A DNA stretch of 47,714 nucleotides from Cellulomonas sp. (GTDB lineage Bacteria; Actinomycetota; Actinomycetes; Actinomycetales; Cellulomonadaceae): the NCBI RefSeq assembly GCF_015234515.1, contig NZ_JADGMY010000007.1, forward strand, positions 1-47,714. The letters run 5' to 3'. The position numbers were made by a program, and so were the translations under genes. Below are positions 33,117 to 47,714 of the stretch, in pieces. Below the pieces are notes generated by a model. It did no database searches and was not told the origin of the DNA. It saw nothing but the letters and a program-made list of their open reading frames with translations. Position 1 is the stretch's first letter; every line of letters starts with the position of its first letter.

Positions 33117-33484
33117 TATCGGGCCCGTCCCTTCGTCTCACGCTCAGCGACGACCACGGTGATGTGGCTCGTGCGCTTGAGGATCTGGCTGGCCCGACCC
33201 TGTGCCCGCGGACGGAACCGCTTGAGCGTCGGACCCTCGTCGACGAAGACCTCCGAGATGAAGAGGTCTGCCTCGTCGAGTCGCTCGCTGTTGCGCTTGG
33301 CCCCCTCGACCGCATTGGCGACCGCGGACTGCACCGTCTTCAAGACGGGCTCTGCCGCGGCCTGCGGCGCGAACTTCAGCACCGCCACGGCCTCCGCCGC
33401 CTGCTTGCCACGGATGAGGTCCACGACGCGGCGGGCCTTCTGGGGCGTGACGCGGACGAACCGCGCCTTCGCCTTGGCTTCCAT
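33116..33484 (-). CDS. rplV: 50S ribosomal protein L22
   Basis: L22 extends a beta hairpin into the peptide exit tunnel, a site affected by macrolides. The 122-residue protein has [31 protein letters not shown] and [40 protein letters not shown]. It lies between rpsS (55-bp gap) and rpsC (1-nt overlap). Confidence 0.98.
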   Translation of the reverse strand: MEAKAKARFVRVTPQKARRVVDLIRGKQAAEAVAVLKFAPQAAAEPVLKTVQSAVANAVEGAKRNSERLDEADLFISEVFVDEGPTLKRFRPRAQGRASQILKRTSHITVVVAERETKGRAR

Positions 33485-33539
33485 CGCTGTCCTGCTCTCT
33501 TGTCTCTGCCGTCAGGGCGTCACCAGGCTGACCCGGGGG

Positions 33540-33821
33540 TCAGCGGCGACGGCCCTTCCGGTCGTCCTTCTCGTGGCCGCGGAACGTCCGCGTGGGGGCG
33601 AACTCGCCGAGCTTGTGCCCGACCATCGACTCCGTCACGAAGACCGGGGTGTGCTTGCGGCCGTCGTGCACCGCGAACGTGTGGCCGAGGAAGTCCGGCG
33701 TGATCATCGAACGACGAGACCACGTCTTGATGACGTTCTTCGTGCCGGCCTCGTTCTGAGCGTCGACCTTCTTCTGCAGGTGGCCGTCGACGAACGGGCC
33801 CTTCTTGAGGCTGCGAGGCAT
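33540..33821 (-). CDS. rpsS: 30S ribosomal protein S19
   Basis: S19 is a small-subunit head protein that contacts S13 and tRNA. The 93-residue protein starts [26 protein letters not shown] and contains [49 protein letters not shown]. The C-terminus KDDRKGRRR is basic. It lies 15 bp after rplB. Confidence 0.98.
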   Translation of the reverse strand: MPRSLKKGPFVDGHLQKKVDAQNEAGTKNVIKTWSRRSMITPDFLGHTFAVHDGRKHTPVFVTESMVGHKLGEFAPTRTFRGHEKDDRKGRRR

Positions 33822-33836
33822 TCTCTCGGGCTCCTA

Positions 33837-34673
33837 TCAGCGCTTCTTGCCGGTGCGCCGACGGCGCACGATGAGCTTGTCGCTCGGCTTGTTCGGACGA
33901 CGGGTCCGGCCCTCAGGCTGGCCCCACGGGCTCACGGGGTGACGTCCACCGGACGTCTTGCCCTCACCACCACCATGCGGGTGGTCGATCGGGTTCATCG
34001 CGACACCACGGACGGAGGGGCGCTTGCCCTTCCACCGCATGCGGCCGGCCTTGCCCCAGTTGATGTTCGACTGCTCGGCGTTGCCCACCTCGCCGACCGT
34101 CGCGCGGCAGCGCAGGTCGACGTTGCGGATCTCGCCGGACGGCATGCGCAGCTGCGCGTACGGGCCGTCCTTGGCGACAAGCTGGACCGAGGCGCCAGCC
34201 GAACGGGCGATCTTCGCGCCGCCACCGGGCTTGAGCTCGATGGCGTGGATGACCGTACCGGTCGGGATGTTGCGCAGCGGGAGGTTGTTGCCGGGCTTGA
34301 TGTCGGCCCCGGCGCCTGCCTCGAGCATGTCGCCCTGCGACACCTTGTTGGGGGCGAGGATGTACCGCTTCTCGCCGTCCGCGTAGTGCAGCAGCGCGAT
34401 GCGCGCGGTGCGGTTCGGGTCGTACTCGATGTGCGCGACCTTGGCCGGCACGCCGTCCTTGTCGTGACGACGGAAGTCGATCACGCGGTAGGCGCGCTTG
34501 TGCCCGCCGCCCTGGTGACGCGTCGTGATGCGACCGGTCGAGTTACGACCGCCGGTCTTGTGCAGCGGACGGACGAGCGACTTCTCCGGCTGCGAGCGCG
34601 TGATCTCGACGAAGTCGGCGACGCTCGAGCCGCGGCGGCCAGGCGTCGTCGGCTTGTACTTGCGGATTCCCAT
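33837..34673 (-). CDS. rplB: 50S ribosomal protein L2
   Basis: L2 is required for subunit association and peptidyl-transferase function. ATG 34673 gives [21 protein letters not shown], 278 residues; the upstream extension overlaps rplW and is spurious. Conserved features include [20 protein letters not shown], the [12 protein letters not shown] loop with the functionally important His, and the basic C-terminus. It lies 25 bp after rplW. Confidence 0.98.
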   Translation of the reverse strand: MGIRKYKPTTPGRRGSSVADFVEITRSQPEKSLVRPLHKTGGRNSTGRITTRHQGGGHKRAYRVIDFRRHDKDGVPAKVAHIEYDPNRTARIALLHYADGEKRYILAPNKVSQGDMLEAGAGADIKPGNNLPLRNIPTGTVIHAIELKPGGGAKIARSAGASVQLVAKDGPYAQLRMPSGEIRNVDLRCRATVGEVGNAEQSNINWGKAGRMRWKGKRPSVRGVAMNPIDHPHGGGEGKTSGGRHPVSPWGQPEGRTRRPNKPSDKLIVRRRRTGKKR

Positions 34674-34698
34674 GAAAGTAAGTCCTCTTCGCTCTCGG

Positions 34699-35001
34699 TC
34701 AGCCGACCGGTCCGCCGAAGATGTCGATCGATCCCTCGCGGAGGGTGACGATCGCACGCTTCGTGTTCTTGCGGCGGCCGATGCCGAAGCGGGTCCGGCG
34801 GGCCTTGCCCTGACGGTTCGCGGTGTTGACCGACTCGACCTTGACGCCGAAGACGTGCTCGACGGCGATCTTGATCTCGGTCTTGTTGGCCCGGGGGTCG
34901 ACGAGGAAGGTGTACTTCCCCTCGTCGAGCAGGCCGTAGCTCTTCTCCGAGACGACCGGCGCGATCAGGATGTCGCGCGGGTCCTTGCCGACGGCGGTCA
35001 C
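34699..35001 (-). CDS. rplW: 50S ribosomal protein L23
   Basis: L23 is the trigger-factor and SRP docking protein at the exit tunnel. The 100-residue protein has [49 protein letters not shown] and the [26 protein letters not shown] loop. GTG 35001 overlaps the rplD stop (GTGA), so it is translationally coupled. Confidence 0.98.
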   Translation of the reverse strand: MTAVGKDPRDILIAPVVSEKSYGLLDEGKYTFLVDPRANKTEIKIAVEHVFGVKVESVNTANRQGKARRTRFGIGRRKNTKRAIVTLREGSIDIFGGPVG

Positions 35002-35693
35002 TTCGTCTCCTCGTTGGCCTCGGACTCGGAAGCGACAGCCTTCGCGCCCTTGACGGGGCCGGCGAGGAACGCGTCGAGCGCGCCCTGCGTGAAGACCACG
35101 TCGTCCGAGATGAGGACGTCGTAGGTGTTGAGCTGGTCGGCGACGAGCAGGTGGACCCGCTCGACGTTCCGCAGCGACTTCCAGGTGATCTCGTCCTGAC
35201 GCTCGACGACCACGAGGACGTGCTTGCGGCCGGAGAGGTTGTCGAGGACCGCGATCGCGGACTTCGTCGACGGGACCTCGCCCGGGGCGAAGCCCGTGAC
35301 GACGTGGACGCGACCGGCACGCGCGCGGTCCGAGAGAGCACCGCGGAGCGCCGCGGCCTTCATCTTCTTCGGGGTCCGCTGCGAGTAGTCACGCGGGGTG
35401 GGGCCGTGGACGACGCCACCACCGGCGAACTGCGGCGCACGGGTCGAGCCCTGACGGGCGCGGCCGGTGCCCTTCTGCTTGTACGGCTTCCTGCCACCAC
35501 CGCGGACCTCGCCGCGGCTCTTGGTGTCGTGGGTGCCCTGGCGCGCCGCGGCGAGCTGGGCGACGACGACCTGGTGGATCAGCGGGACGTTCGTCGTGGC
35601 GTCGAAGACGTCACCGGGCAGGTCGGCCGTTCCGGCCTTCTTGCCCTTCTCGTCGAGGACGTCGACGGTCAGCGTGTCGCTCATCGAGGTCAC
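34998..35693 (-). CDS. rplD: 50S ribosomal protein L4
   Basis: L4 reaches into the exit tunnel and controls the S10 operon in E. coli. The 231-residue protein contains the tunnel loop [39 protein letters not shown] and the C-terminal [30 protein letters not shown] block. The tail [17 protein letters not shown] is acidic. The start is GTG 35693, which overlaps the rplC stop (GTGA), or ATG 35684 (MSDTLTVDV). Confidence 0.97.
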   Translation of the reverse strand: MTSMSDTLTVDVLDEKGKKAGTADLPGDVFDATTNVPLIHQVVVAQLAAARQGTHDTKSRGEVRGGGRKPYKQKGTGRARQGSTRAPQFAGGGVVHGPTPRDYSQRTPKKMKAAALRGALSDRARAGRVHVVTGFAPGEVPSTKSAIAVLDNLSGRKHVLVVVERQDEITWKSLRNVERVHLLVADQLNTYDVLISDDVVFTQGALDAFLAGPVKGAKAVASESEANEETK

Positions 35694-36349
35694 GCACCCT
35701 TCGCAGCGGAACGCACGACCACGACGCCGCCCTTGGGGCCGGGAACCGCGCCCTTGACGAGCAGCAGACCCCTCTCGACGTCGATCGCGTGCACGGTCAG
35801 GTTCTGGGTGGTCTGACGGGCGACGCCCATCCGACCGGCCATCTTGATGCCCTTGAACACGCGCGACGGCGTCGATGCGCCACCGATCGAGCCGGGCTTG
35901 CGGTGGTTGCGGTGCGCACCGTGGGAGGCGCCGACGCCGTGGAAGCCGTGACGCTTCATGACACCGGCCGTGCCCTTGCCCTTGGTGGTACCGGTGACGT
36001 CCACGACCTGGCCGGCCTCGAAGGCACCGGCCGTGATCTCCTGCCCGAGCGTGTACTCGGCAGCGTTGGACGTACGGATCTCGGCCACATGCCGACGGGG
36101 GGTGACCCCCGCCTTCTCGAAGTGGCCCTTGAGCGGCTTGGTGACCTTGCGCGGGTCGATCTGGCCGTAGGCCAGCTGGACCGAGCTGTAGCCGTCGCTC
36201 TCAGCGGAGCGGACCTGCGTCACGACGTTCGTACCCACGGCGACGACGGTGACGGGAACGAGGCGGCCTGCCTCGTCCCACACCTGCGTCATGCCGAGCT
36301 TGGTGCCGAGCAGCGCCGTGACGGGGCGCGCGTTCTGCTGGGTAACCAT
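35690..36349 (-). CDS. rplC: 50S ribosomal protein L3
   Basis: L3 lies near the peptidyl-transferase centre. The 219-residue protein has [24 protein letters not shown], the [39 protein letters not shown] region whose extended loop points to the catalytic centre, and [40 protein letters not shown]. It lies 25 bp after rpsJ. Confidence 0.98.
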   Translation of the reverse strand: MVTQQNARPVTALLGTKLGMTQVWDEAGRLVPVTVVAVGTNVVTQVRSAESDGYSSVQLAYGQIDPRKVTKPLKGHFEKAGVTPRRHVAEIRTSNAAEYTLGQEITAGAFEAGQVVDVTGTTKGKGTAGVMKRHGFHGVGASHGAHRNHRKPGSIGGASTPSRVFKGIKMAGRMGVARQTTQNLTVHAIDVERGLLLVKGAVPGPKGGVVVVRSAAKGA

Positions 36350-36374
36350 GAAGATCAGTCCCTTCCCAGCGGTT

Positions 36375-36683
36375 TCAGAGCTTGATCTCGATGTTCACGT
36401 CCGCAGGCAGGTCGAGACGCATGAGCGAGTCGACGGCCTTCGGCGTGGGATCGATGATGTCGATGAGCCGCTTGTGCGTACGCATCTCGAAGTGCTCGCG
36501 GCTGTCCTTGTACTTGTGGGGCGACCGGATGACGCAGAAGACGTTCTTCTCCGTCGGCAGCGGCACCGGACCCACGACCGACGCACCAGCGCGAGTCACC
36601 GTGTCGACGATCTTGCGCGCCGAGCTGTCGATGACCTCGTGGTCGTAGGACTTGAGCCGGATGCGGATCTTCTGTCCCGCCAT
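36375..36683 (-). CDS. rpsJ: 30S ribosomal protein S10
   Basis: S10 (NusE) acts both in the small-subunit head and in NusG/NusB-linked antitermination. The 102-residue protein starts [76 protein letters not shown]. It is the first gene of the S10 operon. The promoter should lie in the 305-bp gap upstream, but none was recognised with confidence. Confidence 0.98.
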   Translation of the reverse strand: MAGQKIRIRLKSYDHEVIDSSARKIVDTVTRAGASVVGPVPLPTEKNVFCVIRSPHKYKDSREHFEMRTHKRLIDIIDPTPKAVDSLMRLDLPADVNIEIKL

Positions 36684-36988
36684 GGCGTCGTCTACTTCTC
36701 TCTCTCGAAATACCGGTCCGTCCGACCCCCGCACTCGGGCGTGTCGCTCTGCGCGACGCGCCTCTGTGCTGCGTTCCGTTCCCGGAAAGGGGCCGTGGTT
36801 GTCGTCGAACGCTCCCCACCGGGTGACCCCGAGGTCCGAGCGCTCGCCACGTCTGTCCGCCCAGCCGATAGGCGCGCGTGAACGCACACCCCGGCGGGCA
36901 ACCCCGACAGTCTGCCAGACCGGACGAGGAAACGGCAACTCCGCCCGCGTCACACCCGTCGCCGCCCCGGCAGAGGACGCGGCCCGGC
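36684..36988 (-). other. leader/promoter region of the S10 operon
   Basis: This 305-bp gap separates rpsJ from the anchored protein gene. No ORF here is credible. The best promoter-like pair on the minus strand is TTGCCG with CAGACT at 18 bp spacing, near 36909-36938, which is weak. A leader of about 200 nt would result, long enough for r-protein or NusA-type control. No strong hairpin was seen. Confidence 0.4.
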
Positions 36989-37732
36989 TCAGGGAAGGCG
37001 CTCGACCGTGACGCCGCCCGCGCCCCCGGCGACCACGAGCTCCCAGTGGTCCGCCTCGGCGTCGAAGCCCGCCGTCGTCAGGGCGGCGCCCGCACCGAGA
37101 CCACCCGTGCGGTCCCCGTCGAGGGCCACCCATCCCACGCCGGACTCCACCGTGACGCGCGCCGCGTCACCGCGTGCCAGGCGGAACCGCAGGTCGTCGG
37201 TCCCCGCGCTCACCTCGGCGCGGCTCGCACCGTCCGCCGGCGGCAGCGCCACGGCGAGCACCGCGGCCCCTCCTGCGACCTCGACCGCCTGCACGTCGAG
37301 CCCCGCGAGGTCCAGATCCGCGTCGTCCGCACCCACCGTCATGCGCAAGGTCCAGCGCACGTCGGGCGAGAGGCGGATCGTGGTGGTCGCACCCGTGACC
37401 CGGACGTCGTGCTCCCCCGCCGTCGCGGCGTAGGTGGCCGTCGCGTCGTCACCGGCGCCCCGTGCGTCGAGCAGGGCGCCGGCGGGGGCGTCCCCTGTCA
37501 GCAGCACGCGGCCCCCGCGGGCGTCCAGCACGAGCGTCGCGGCCCCACCGGCACCCCGCGGTACCCGCACGGAGTCGTCCCGGCGCGCCCCGCCGTCGCC
37601 CCACGGGCGGGCGACGAGCGCGATGGCGACAGCGACGAGCACGCCGCCCGCCACGACCGCCCATCCGATCCGTCGTTGCCGGTCCACGCCCAGGACCGGG
37701 GCCCGGTGCCGCTCTCGTCGCCGCTCGTCCAC
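36989..37732 (-). CDS. membrane-anchored protein of unknown function
   Basis: This is a probable single-pass protein of 247 residues. GTG 37732 was chosen because TACTGT ends exactly 6 nt upstream (leaderless pattern) and the protein then has a short Arg-rich cytoplasmic end ([15 protein letters not shown]). A membrane helix follows (about 23-42, [19 protein letters not shown]), then an outside domain of about 200 residues. That domain is made of short, Asp/Gly/Val-rich beta-like repeats, reminiscent of stacked beta structure, with no cysteine or catalytic motif. No family was recognised. It lies between the tuf terminator and rpsJ. Confidence 0.7.
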   Translation of the reverse strand: MDERRRERHRAPVLGVDRQRRIGWAVVAGGVLVAVAIALVARPWGDGGARRDDSVRVPRGAGGAATLVLDARGGRVLLTGDAPAGALLDARGAGDDATATYAATAGEHDVRVTGATTTIRLSPDVRWTLRMTVGADDADLDLAGLDVQAVEVAGGAAVLAVALPPADGASRAEVSAGTDDLRFRLARGDAARVTVESGVGWVALDGDRTGGLGAGAALTTAGFDAEADHWELVVAGGAGGVTVERLP

Positions 37733-37738
37733 CGCGCG

Positions 37739-37744
37739 ACAGTA
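37739..37744 (-). promoter_or_regulatory. -10 hexamer TACTGT, leaderless start
   Basis: TACTGT on the minus strand matches TANNNT and ends 6 nt before GTG 37732, which has no Shine-Dalgarno. This fits a leaderless mRNA for the anchored protein gene. Confidence 0.5.
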
Positions 37745-37810
37745 GCGGCGCACGGTCCCGCGCGCCCGGGGACGACGCGGTGCCGGGGACGCGACGCAGG
37801 CGGACCGACG

Positions 37811-37848
37811 ACGCAGGGCCCGGAAGCCGAAGCTCCCGGGCCCTGCGT
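37811..37848 (-). terminator. terminator after tuf
   Basis: ACGCAGGGCCCGG (37811-37823) pairs perfectly with 37836-37848 (13 bp) around a 12-nt loop. It begins 26 nt past the tuf stop. It ends the str operon and separates it from the anchored protein gene and the S10 operon. Confidence 0.8.
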
Positions 37849-37874
37849 GGTGGATCAGCCCCGAGGGGCGAGGA

Positions 37875-39068
<1,194 letters not shown>

Positions 39069-39189
39069 TGGGTGTCCTCCTCAGGACTTGGTAGAGATTG
39101 CCCGACGGCAGCCACCTCACGGTACCTGCTCGACGTGCGGTCCTACGGGTCGGATGTGTAGCTGGAACTGCAGGGTTCGACCTGTGGGA

Positions 39190-41292
<2,103 letters not shown>

Positions 41293-41385
41293 GTGGTAGC
41301 CCCTTGTCGGTTGGCTTAGAGGTGGGAGCCGTTCGCGTCGCCGCGGGCCTGCCTGTCACCAGGCGACCCGCGGCGAGCGCCGGGA

Positions 41386-41856
41386 TCACCAGCGGTAGTG
41401 CGCGAACGCCCGGTTGGACTCGGCCATCTTGTGCATGTCCTCGCGACGCTTGACTGCAGCGCCCAGGCCGTTGGAGGCGTCGAGGATCTCGTTCATGAGG
41501 CGCTCGGTCATGGTCTTCTCGCGACGCGCGCGGGAGAAGTCCGTCAGCCAGCGCAGGGCCAGCGTCGTGGAACGCACGGGGCGCACCTCGATCGGGACCT
41601 GGTAGGTCGCACCACCGACGCGGCGGGACTTGACCTCGATGGCGGGACGCACGTTGTCCAGCGCGCGCTTGAGCACGACGACCGGGTCGGACTGCGTCTT
41701 CTCACGGACGCCCTCCAGGGCGCCGTAGACGATGGCCTCGGCGACGGTCTTCTTGCCGTCGAGGAGGACCTTGTTGATGAGCTGCGTGACCACCGGCGAG
41801 CCGTAGACGGGGTCGACGATCAGCGGCCGCTTCGGAGCGGGACCCTTGCGAGGCAT
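41386..41856 (-). CDS. rpsG: 30S ribosomal protein S7
   Basis: S7 nucleates head assembly and is the str-operon regulator in E. coli. ATG 41856 gives [36 protein letters not shown], 156 residues; the longer upstream frame reads through rpsL and is spurious. The conserved [28 protein letters not shown] block and the [14 protein letters not shown] end are present. It lies 5 bp after rpsL. Confidence 0.98.
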   Translation of the reverse strand: MPRKGPAPKRPLIVDPVYGSPVVTQLINKVLLDGKKTVAEAIVYGALEGVREKTQSDPVVVLKRALDNVRPAIEVKSRRVGGATYQVPIEVRPVRSTTLALRWLTDFSRARREKTMTERLMNEILDASNGLGAAVKRREDMHKMAESNRAFAHYRW

Positions 41857-41861
41857 CTGTC

Positions 41862-42230
41862 TCAGCCCTTCTTCGCGCCGTAGCGGCTGCGTGCCTGCTT
41901 GCGGTTCTTGACGCCCTGCGTGTCGAGCGCACCGCGCACGATCTTGTAGCGGACGCCGGGGAGGTCCTTCACACGGCCGCCGCGCACGAGCACGATGGAG
42001 TGCTCCTGCAGGTTGTGGCCGACGCCCGGGATGTACGCCGTGACCTCGATGCCCGAGGACAGGCGCACGCGCGCCACCTTGCGCAGCGCCGAGTTCGGCT
42101 TCTTCGGGGTGGTCGTGTAGACACGGGTGCACACACCGCGTCGCTGGGGGGAGCCCTTGAGGGCAGGCGTCTTCGACTTGTTCGTCTTCGCCTGCCGGCC
42201 CTTGCGGACCAGCTGCTGGATCGTAGGCAC
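41862..42230 (-). CDS. rpsL: 30S ribosomal protein S12
   Basis: S12 sits at the decoding centre and controls accuracy. GTG 42230 (GGAGA upstream) gives [55 protein letters not shown], 122 residues. Lys43 and Lys88, the usual streptomycin-resistance positions, are both wild type. The C-terminus [11 protein letters not shown] is slightly shorter than in mycobacteria. It is the first gene of the str operon, behind a strong promoter at 42518-42546 and a long leader. Confidence 0.98.
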   Translation of the reverse strand: MPTIQQLVRKGRQAKTNKSKTPALKGSPQRRGVCTRVYTTTPKKPNSALRKVARVRLSSGIEVTAYIPGVGHNLQEHSIVLVRGGRVKDLPGVRYKIVRGALDTQGVKNRKQARSRYGAKKG

Positions 42231-42517
42231 TACGTCTCCGTCTGTCGGTGTTCTCTGGTCTGACCGGCACCCGTCACCCTGGACGGCCGGCTCGGCCCGG
42301 ATCGTCGCCCGTCGCGCGACTACCCCGGAGGTCTCGAGTCCCGAACCGACCCCCGCGCCCGGGCGTGTCGCCCCGGCCCTCCGCACGGCGACCATCCCAC
42401 GAGGGGACCGTTCCGGTAGAGGTGGGGAACCACCCGGTGCATCCCGGCCGCACCCCGCCAACGAGGTGGTCCACCGAGTGCACGCGCAAGGGCCCGACGG
42501 CGCGGGCACGGTGTCCT

Positions 42518-42546
42518 ACGCTACCTTCCGCCGCGGGAGGCGTCAA
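42518..42546 (-). promoter_or_regulatory. promoter of the str operon
   Basis: On the minus strand TTGACG (42541-42546) is followed after 17 bp by TAGCGT (42518-42523). This is the best primary-sigma promoter in the window. Predicted initiation is near 42510, giving a leader of about 280 nt to the rpsL GTG. Confidence 0.8.
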
Positions 42547-42560
42547 AGCCCGAGGTGCAG

Positions 42561-42577
42561 GGGGTGCCGTGCACCCC
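42561..42577 (-). terminator. hairpin after the first lipoprotein gene
   Basis: GGGGTGC (42561-42567) and GCACCCC (42571-42577) pair around a CGT loop. It is about 65 nt downstream of the lipoprotein stop and just upstream of the str promoter. It is a plausible terminator that insulates rpsL. Confidence 0.4.
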
Positions 42578-42642
42578 GCGGGCGGGTCAGGCCCGGCCGA
42601 GGCCGACGCCCGCCACCGACGACGGCCCGCGCCGCCGCCCGG

Positions 42643-42993
42643 TCACTCGGCGGGCAGCACCCACGCCTCGCCGGACTCCTCGACCACGTCGTCACCCGTG
42701 CCCTCGACCTCCACCTCGACGAGCTCGAAGCTCCGGCCCTTGACCTCACCGGACCGCCCGATGGTCAGGTCGACCGCGTCGTCGAAGTCCTTCCCGTCCG
42801 AGGCGATCAGGGAGATGCTGTCCTCGCCGAAGTTCGCGGCCGTGAGCGTCAGGCCGTCCACCTCGACGGGCTCGCCCGCCTTCAGGTGCACAGCACCCTC
42901 GGGCACGTCGGGCTCCTGCGCGCCGCACGCGGCGAGCAGCGCCACCACACCGACCACCAGAGCGGTCCGGACCGCTCGTCCACCTCGTCCCAT
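42643..42993 (-). CDS. small lipoprotein, paralogue of the next gene
   Basis: This 116-residue predicted lipoprotein has a signal peptide with lipobox LLAACGAQ (Cys near residue 23). The mature part is acidic and beta-prone: VPEGAVHLKAGEPVEVDGLTLTAANF, then GEVKGRSFELVEVEVEG and the end EAWVLPAE. The neighbouring gene at 43105-43458 has the same plan (PEGAV-x-L, GRSFELL, YAWVLP), so the two are tandem paralogues. No known domain was recognised. The position between rpoC and rpsL is unusual, since these are normally adjacent operons. Confidence 0.75.
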   Translation of the reverse strand: MGRGGRAVRTALVVGVVALLAACGAQEPDVPEGAVHLKAGEPVEVDGLTLTAANFGEDSISLIASDGKDFDDAVDLTIGRSGEVKGRSFELVEVEVEGTGDDVVEESGEAWVLPAE

Positions 42994-43032
42994 CAGCGGG
43001 CCCCGTTCGTCTCGATGCAGCTCGATGTGCGG

Positions 43033-43047
43033 TGCACGTCACGTGCA
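43033..43047. promoter_or_regulatory. perfect palindrome TGCACGT-C-ACGTGCA
   Basis: A 7-1-7 inverted repeat lies just downstream of a TAGCAT -10-like box and about 40 bp before the first lipoprotein start. Its place near the expected transcription start suggests a repressor operator. Confidence 0.35.
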
Positions 43048-43058
43048 GACCGCGCCCG

Positions 43059-43064
43059 ATGCTA
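43059..43064 (-). promoter_or_regulatory. -10-like TAGCAT for lipoprotein 1
   Basis: TAGCAT on the minus strand fits TANNNT, 65 bp upstream of the lipoprotein ATG at 42993. No clear -35 is present. If used, the palindrome at 43033-43047 would overlap the start of the transcript. Confidence 0.3.
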
Positions 43065-43104
43065 GCCGCTCCTGCCGGGCGCACCGACAGGCCGCCCAGC
43101 GTCG

Positions 43105-43458
43105 TCAGTCGTCGACGGGCAGCACCCAGGCGTAGCTCTCGGACCCGCCCGGCGCCGACGCGGCCGCGTGCTCGTGCACCGAGAGGAGCTCGAACGACCG
43201 GCCGTCGATCGTGGCGCGCTCCCCCACGGCCAGGGAGGCGCTCTCCGCGGCGCCGTCACCGTCGTCGACGGACAGCGCGATCGAGCCGTCCCAGATGTTG
43301 CTCGCGACCAGGCGCACGTCCCCGACGGGGGTCGGCTGGTTCTCCCGCAGCTGCACCGCGCCCTCCGGCCGCTCCACCGGGCCGTCCCCGCACCCGCTCA
43401 GGGCGAGGGCTGCCGTCACGGCGAGCACCCGGACGAGCGGCGACTGGACCCGCACCAT
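43105..43458 (-). CDS. small lipoprotein, paralogue of the previous gene
   Basis: This 117-residue predicted lipoprotein has lipobox LALSGCGD. The mature region matches its neighbour in layout: ERPEGAVQLRENQPTPVGDVRLVASN, GERATIDGRSFELLSVHEH and the end YAWVLPVDD. ATG 43458 has GAGGTGAGC upstream. TAAGGT at 43511-43516 may be its -10 box. Tandem duplication followed by divergence is the simplest origin. It lies 173 bp downstream of rpoC, beyond the rpoC terminator. Function is unknown. Confidence 0.75.
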   Translation of the reverse strand: MVRVQSPLVRVLAVTAALALSGCGDGPVERPEGAVQLRENQPTPVGDVRLVASNIWDGSIALSVDDGDGAAESASLAVGERATIDGRSFELLSVHEHAAASAPGGSESYAWVLPVDD

Positions 43459-43510
43459 CAGCTCACCTCGTCGACGTCGGCCTGGCGGAACTGCTCGGGA
43501 CGGTCGACGT

Positions 43511-43516
43511 ACCTTA
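43511..43516 (-). promoter_or_regulatory. -10-like TAAGGT for lipoprotein 2
   Basis: TAAGGT on the minus strand matches TANNNT. It lies 53 bp before the ATG at 43458 and after the rpoC terminator. No good -35 is 17 bp upstream. Confidence 0.35.
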
Positions 43517-43571
43517 CGGCACCGTCATCGGGCCCCCCGCGATCCCCCACGGGTTCACGAGTCGCGGGACG

Positions 43572-43610
43572 CCCGAGGGGCCCGTCGGACGAACCGACGG
43601 GCCCCTCGGG
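43572..43610 (-). terminator. terminator of rpoBC
   Basis: A perfect 17-bp stem (43572-43588 with 43594-43610) with a 5-nt loop begins 21 nt after the rpoC stop. It lacks a U-tract. It is a strong, well-placed terminator for the rpoBC transcript. Confidence 0.88.
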
Positions 43611-43631
43611 GTCGTGCTGGGAGAACTGTCC

Positions 43632-47501
<3,870 letters not shown>

Positions 47502-47619
47502 GGGGGTCCTACTTCCTTCGCTTGCCGGTTTCGAGAACCAGCGGAACGGAAATCGTGCTGAGGGGTGCGGGCGCCCGGTCCGGCATCACGGGTGTGTGCA
47601 GCCGGACCGGGGCTCGACG

Positions 47620-47714
47620 TCAGATCTCTTCGACGCTGCTGGCGTTCGGGCGCCGCGACAGGTCGATGCCGAGCTCTTCCGCAGCGCGGTAGACCTCGTC
47701 GTCGTTCTCCTTCA
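47620..47714 (-). CDS. rpoB: DNA-directed RNA polymerase subunit beta, 3' end (partial)
   Basis: Only the last 31 codons and the stop are inside the window. They encode [19 protein letters not shown] followed by [11 protein letters not shown] and TGA at 47620-47622. The segment resembles the C-terminal helix of actinobacterial beta subunits, and the gene lies directly upstream of rpoC. The rest of the gene lies beyond the right edge. Confidence 0.92.
   Translation of the reverse strand, partial: KENDDEVYRAAEELGIDLSRRPNASSVEEI

Larger units (their letters stand above)
42231..42642 (-). other. str operon promoter and leader region
   Basis: This 412-bp gap lies between the first lipoprotein gene and rpsL. 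It contains a short hairpin (42561-42577), the promoter (42518-42546) and about 280 nt of leader before rpsL. No conserved ORF was found. The leader is long enough for r-protein S7/S12-type or other RNA control, but no known motif was recognised by eye. Confidence 0.55.

Noticed and set aside
31911..34748. A 945-codon plus-strand frame opposite the S10 operon
   Set aside because: It spans several ribosomal genes in antisense; a compositional artefact.
36760..36800. An ECF-sigma (GGAAC) promoter before rpsJ
   Set aside because: GGAAC is present near 36775-36786, but no GTT/CGTT element is at a convincing distance.
41862..42230. Streptomycin-resistance substitutions in S12
   Set aside because: Lys43 and Lys88 are both the sensitive, wild-type residues.

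Overview
This window is chromosomal DNA of a very GC-rich actinobacterium. A Cellulomonas-like member of the Micrococcales is the best guess. The evidence is the GC-biased codon use, many GTG/TTG starts, a polyphosphate-glucokinase-like ROK kinase, a DUF5709 protein, actinobacterial-type RpoC, and the absence of rpsD between rpsK and rpoA. The genus is an inference from gene content and was not tested by database search. Nearly all genes lie on the minus strand, so the transcriptional order runs from high to low coordinates.

From the right edge: the 3' end of rpoB, rpoC and its terminator, two small paralogous lipoproteins, then the str operon (rpsL, rpsG, fusA, tuf) behind a well-formed promoter and a leader of about 280 nt. 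A tuf terminator and a membrane-anchored protein of unknown function follow. Next come the S10 operon (rpsJ, rplC, rplD, rplW, rplB, rpsS, rplV, rpsC, rplP, rpmC, rpsQ), a boundary hairpin, and the spc operon (rplN, rplX, rplE, rpsZ, rpsH, rplF, rplR, rpsE, rpmD, rplO), which ends at a strong terminator after rplO.

Between rplO and secY, which are usually neighbours, sits a block of about 6 kb encoding a secreted or surface system (20412-26290). It has a CshA/GEVED/DUF11 fibril-like protein, an alternate-signal (TasA/camelysin-like) protein, an ER/SipW-type signal peptidase, two more proteins with the same N-terminal T-x-A-L-W motif, and a protein with a C-terminal LAxTG-type sortase motif. 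The last four genes are chained by 4-nt start/stop overlaps. No clear terminator separates the block from secY. This is the most interesting part of the window.

To the left come secY-adk-map, infA-rpmJ-rpsM-rpsK with structured leaders, and rpoA-rplQ, whose tail is a six-fold VEDAP repeat. Further left the content is mixed housekeeping: an alpha/beta hydrolase overlapping a ROK/polyphosphate-glucokinase-like gene in antisense, truA, DUF5709, an ABC-F ATPase, rplM-rpsI, glmM, peptide deformylase, a class I glutamine amidotransferase, a DedA membrane protein, a lipoprotein, coaA (plus strand), glmS and acpS. GlmS and GlmM catalyse consecutive steps toward UDP-GlcNAc, and CoaA and AcpS bracket CoA and 4'-phosphopantetheine supply.

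No tRNA, rRNA, CRISPR array, insertion sequence or prophage was recognised. Promoters and hairpins were read by eye; no folding or motif software was run.
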